Assembly: GCA_002284615.2 (NCBI GenBank)
Contig: MU070005.1
Coordinates: 29,102 to 47,982, forward strand
Direction of reading: 5' to 3'
DNA: 18,881 nucleotides
Source of the DNA: Dunaliella salina
Lineage: Eukaryota > Chlorophyta > Chlorophyceae > Chlamydomonadales > Dunaliellaceae
Made by a program: the position numbers and the translations under genes. A model generated the notes under the pieces. It saw only the letters and a program-made list of their open reading frames with translations, made no database searches and had not been told where the DNA came from. Each line of letters begins with the position of its first letter. Position 1 is the first letter of the stretch. Of this stretch, positions 18,478 through 18,881 are shown piece by piece.

Positions 18478-18522
18478 CGTTGCCGTGGCGTGGCAACGGG
18501 AACGGCCACGGCCACGGCAACG
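18478..18522. repeat. Long GC-rich hairpin
   Basis: CGTTGCCGTGGCGTGGC (18478-18494) pairs with GGCCACGGCCACGGCAACG (18504-18522), perfect apart from one bulged base, around a nine-base loop. It sits inside the proposed hAT subterminal region. Confidence 0.85.
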
Positions 18523-18560
18523 TTTCTGAGTCAGATCAGCGAGCAGAGACCGCACAGATA

Positions 18561-18591
18561 ATATGCAGCACATATGATATGCAGCACATAT
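18561..18591. repeat. Tandem duplication of a 15-bp unit
   Basis: ATATGCAGCACATAT occurs at 18561-18575 and again at 18577-18591, a 16-base period, just before the BED-like ORF. Confidence 0.9.
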
Positions 18592-18610
18592 AATTATGAT
18601 TGTATAATGA

Positions 18611-18881
18611 GCGTTGATACTGACGAAGTGTATAATTTGTACTACAGTGAACAACTCGAATCAGAAGCACAAGGAATGGACGTGCTTAGGCTGCGGAGAC
18701 AAGTGGACATGTTCAGCGGACAGGCTCAGAGCCCACATACTCAGGCTGAAGGGCAAAGGCATCAAGCCTTGTTCCAAGTATTACTCCCCATCAGACCTGA
18801 AGCCCATGCAGGACTTGGATGCACAGCTTGCACAAGCGGGTGCTGCCAGGAAGAGGCAGCACGCTGAGAATGAGGTGGGCC
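18611..18881 (+). CDS. N-terminal part of a BED-type zinc-finger protein, probable hAT transposase (partial)
   Basis: The frame is open from just after TGA 18608-18610 to the window edge. It reads NNSNQKHKEWTCLGCGDKW, then SADRLRAHILRLKGKGIKPC, then a helical, charged stretch. The layout W-x-C-x2-C ... RLRAHI-x8-KPC is that of BED fingers in hAT transposases, the DNA-binding module at their N-terminus. No ATG precedes the finger in this frame; CTACAG at 18642-18647 could be a 3' splice site, giving an exon that starts about 18648. The catalytic and dimerisation domains would be right of the window. It could instead be a host BED-finger protein. Confidence 0.55.

Larger units (their letters stand above)
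18433..18610 (+). mobile_element. Probable left terminus of a hAT-type DNA transposon
   Basis: CAGGGTTGCACACC at 18433 matches the general form of hAT terminal inverted repeats, which begin CAGGG or similar. The next 90 bases are dense in CCACG/CGTGG units arranged as inverted repeats (18441-18449 with 18468-18476; 18478-18494 with 18504-18522), as in hAT subterminal regions that bind transposase. A BED-like zinc-finger ORF follows downstream on the same strand. The eight bases before it, TTGATACG, would be the target-site duplication. The right end is outside the window, so neither the TIR pair nor the duplication can be confirmed. Confidence 0.45.

Noticed and set aside
1..18881. tRNA, rRNA genes, CRISPR arrays or bacterial operons
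   Set aside because: No cloverleaf, rRNA core or regular spacer-repeat array was seen; introns and the retroelements mark a eukaryotic nuclear genome.

Overview
The window is nuclear DNA from a photosynthetic eukaryote, most likely a green alga. A nine-exon gene on the minus strand encodes a plant/cyanobacterial-type IspH with a plastid-type N-terminus. Its introns carry long (GT)n and (CA)n runs, and the flanks are packed with decayed retrotransposons whose protein signatures resemble those of green-algal non-LTR elements. I cannot name the species; a volvocalean or other chlorophyte is my best guess.

Region 1 (about 1-5911, plus strand) is one long, broken retrotransposon, here called family 1. 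It runs colinearly from the thumb of a reverse transcriptase at the left edge, through a basic linker with a repeated PLSKRTRS motif, a PHD finger with all eight ligands, an unassigned conserved block, an RNase H domain with its catalytic residues, a zinc knuckle and a PD-(D/E)xK-like nuclease region, to a 3' UTR. Frameshifts and in-frame stops interrupt it. A second, 5'-truncated copy of its 3' end lies at 8415-8546.

Region 2 (about 6235-10400, plus strand) is a graveyard of a different non-LTR family, here called family 2. It holds at least four fragments from the C-terminal half (RT thumb, RECG block, FRL..VET block, C-x2-C zinc motif, and an ORF end reading QPxxxAEG). I find no intact gene here.

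Region 3 (11021-17603, minus strand) is the one clearly functional gene: 4-hydroxy-3-methylbut-2-enyl diphosphate reductase (ispH/HDR), the last step of the plastid MEP isoprenoid pathway. I could place all nine exons, which give 474 residues. All eight introns are GT-AG, and introns 2-8 are all phase 0. Introns 2 and 4 each contain a (GU)n tract followed by a (CA)n tract in the transcript, so each could fold into a long intron-internal duplex. In intron 4 the GU tract is itself the 5' splice site.

Region 4 (about 18433-18881, plus strand) looks like the left end of a hAT-type DNA transposon: a CAGGG-type terminus, dense subterminal inverted repeats, then the start of an ORF with a BED-like zinc finger that runs off the window.
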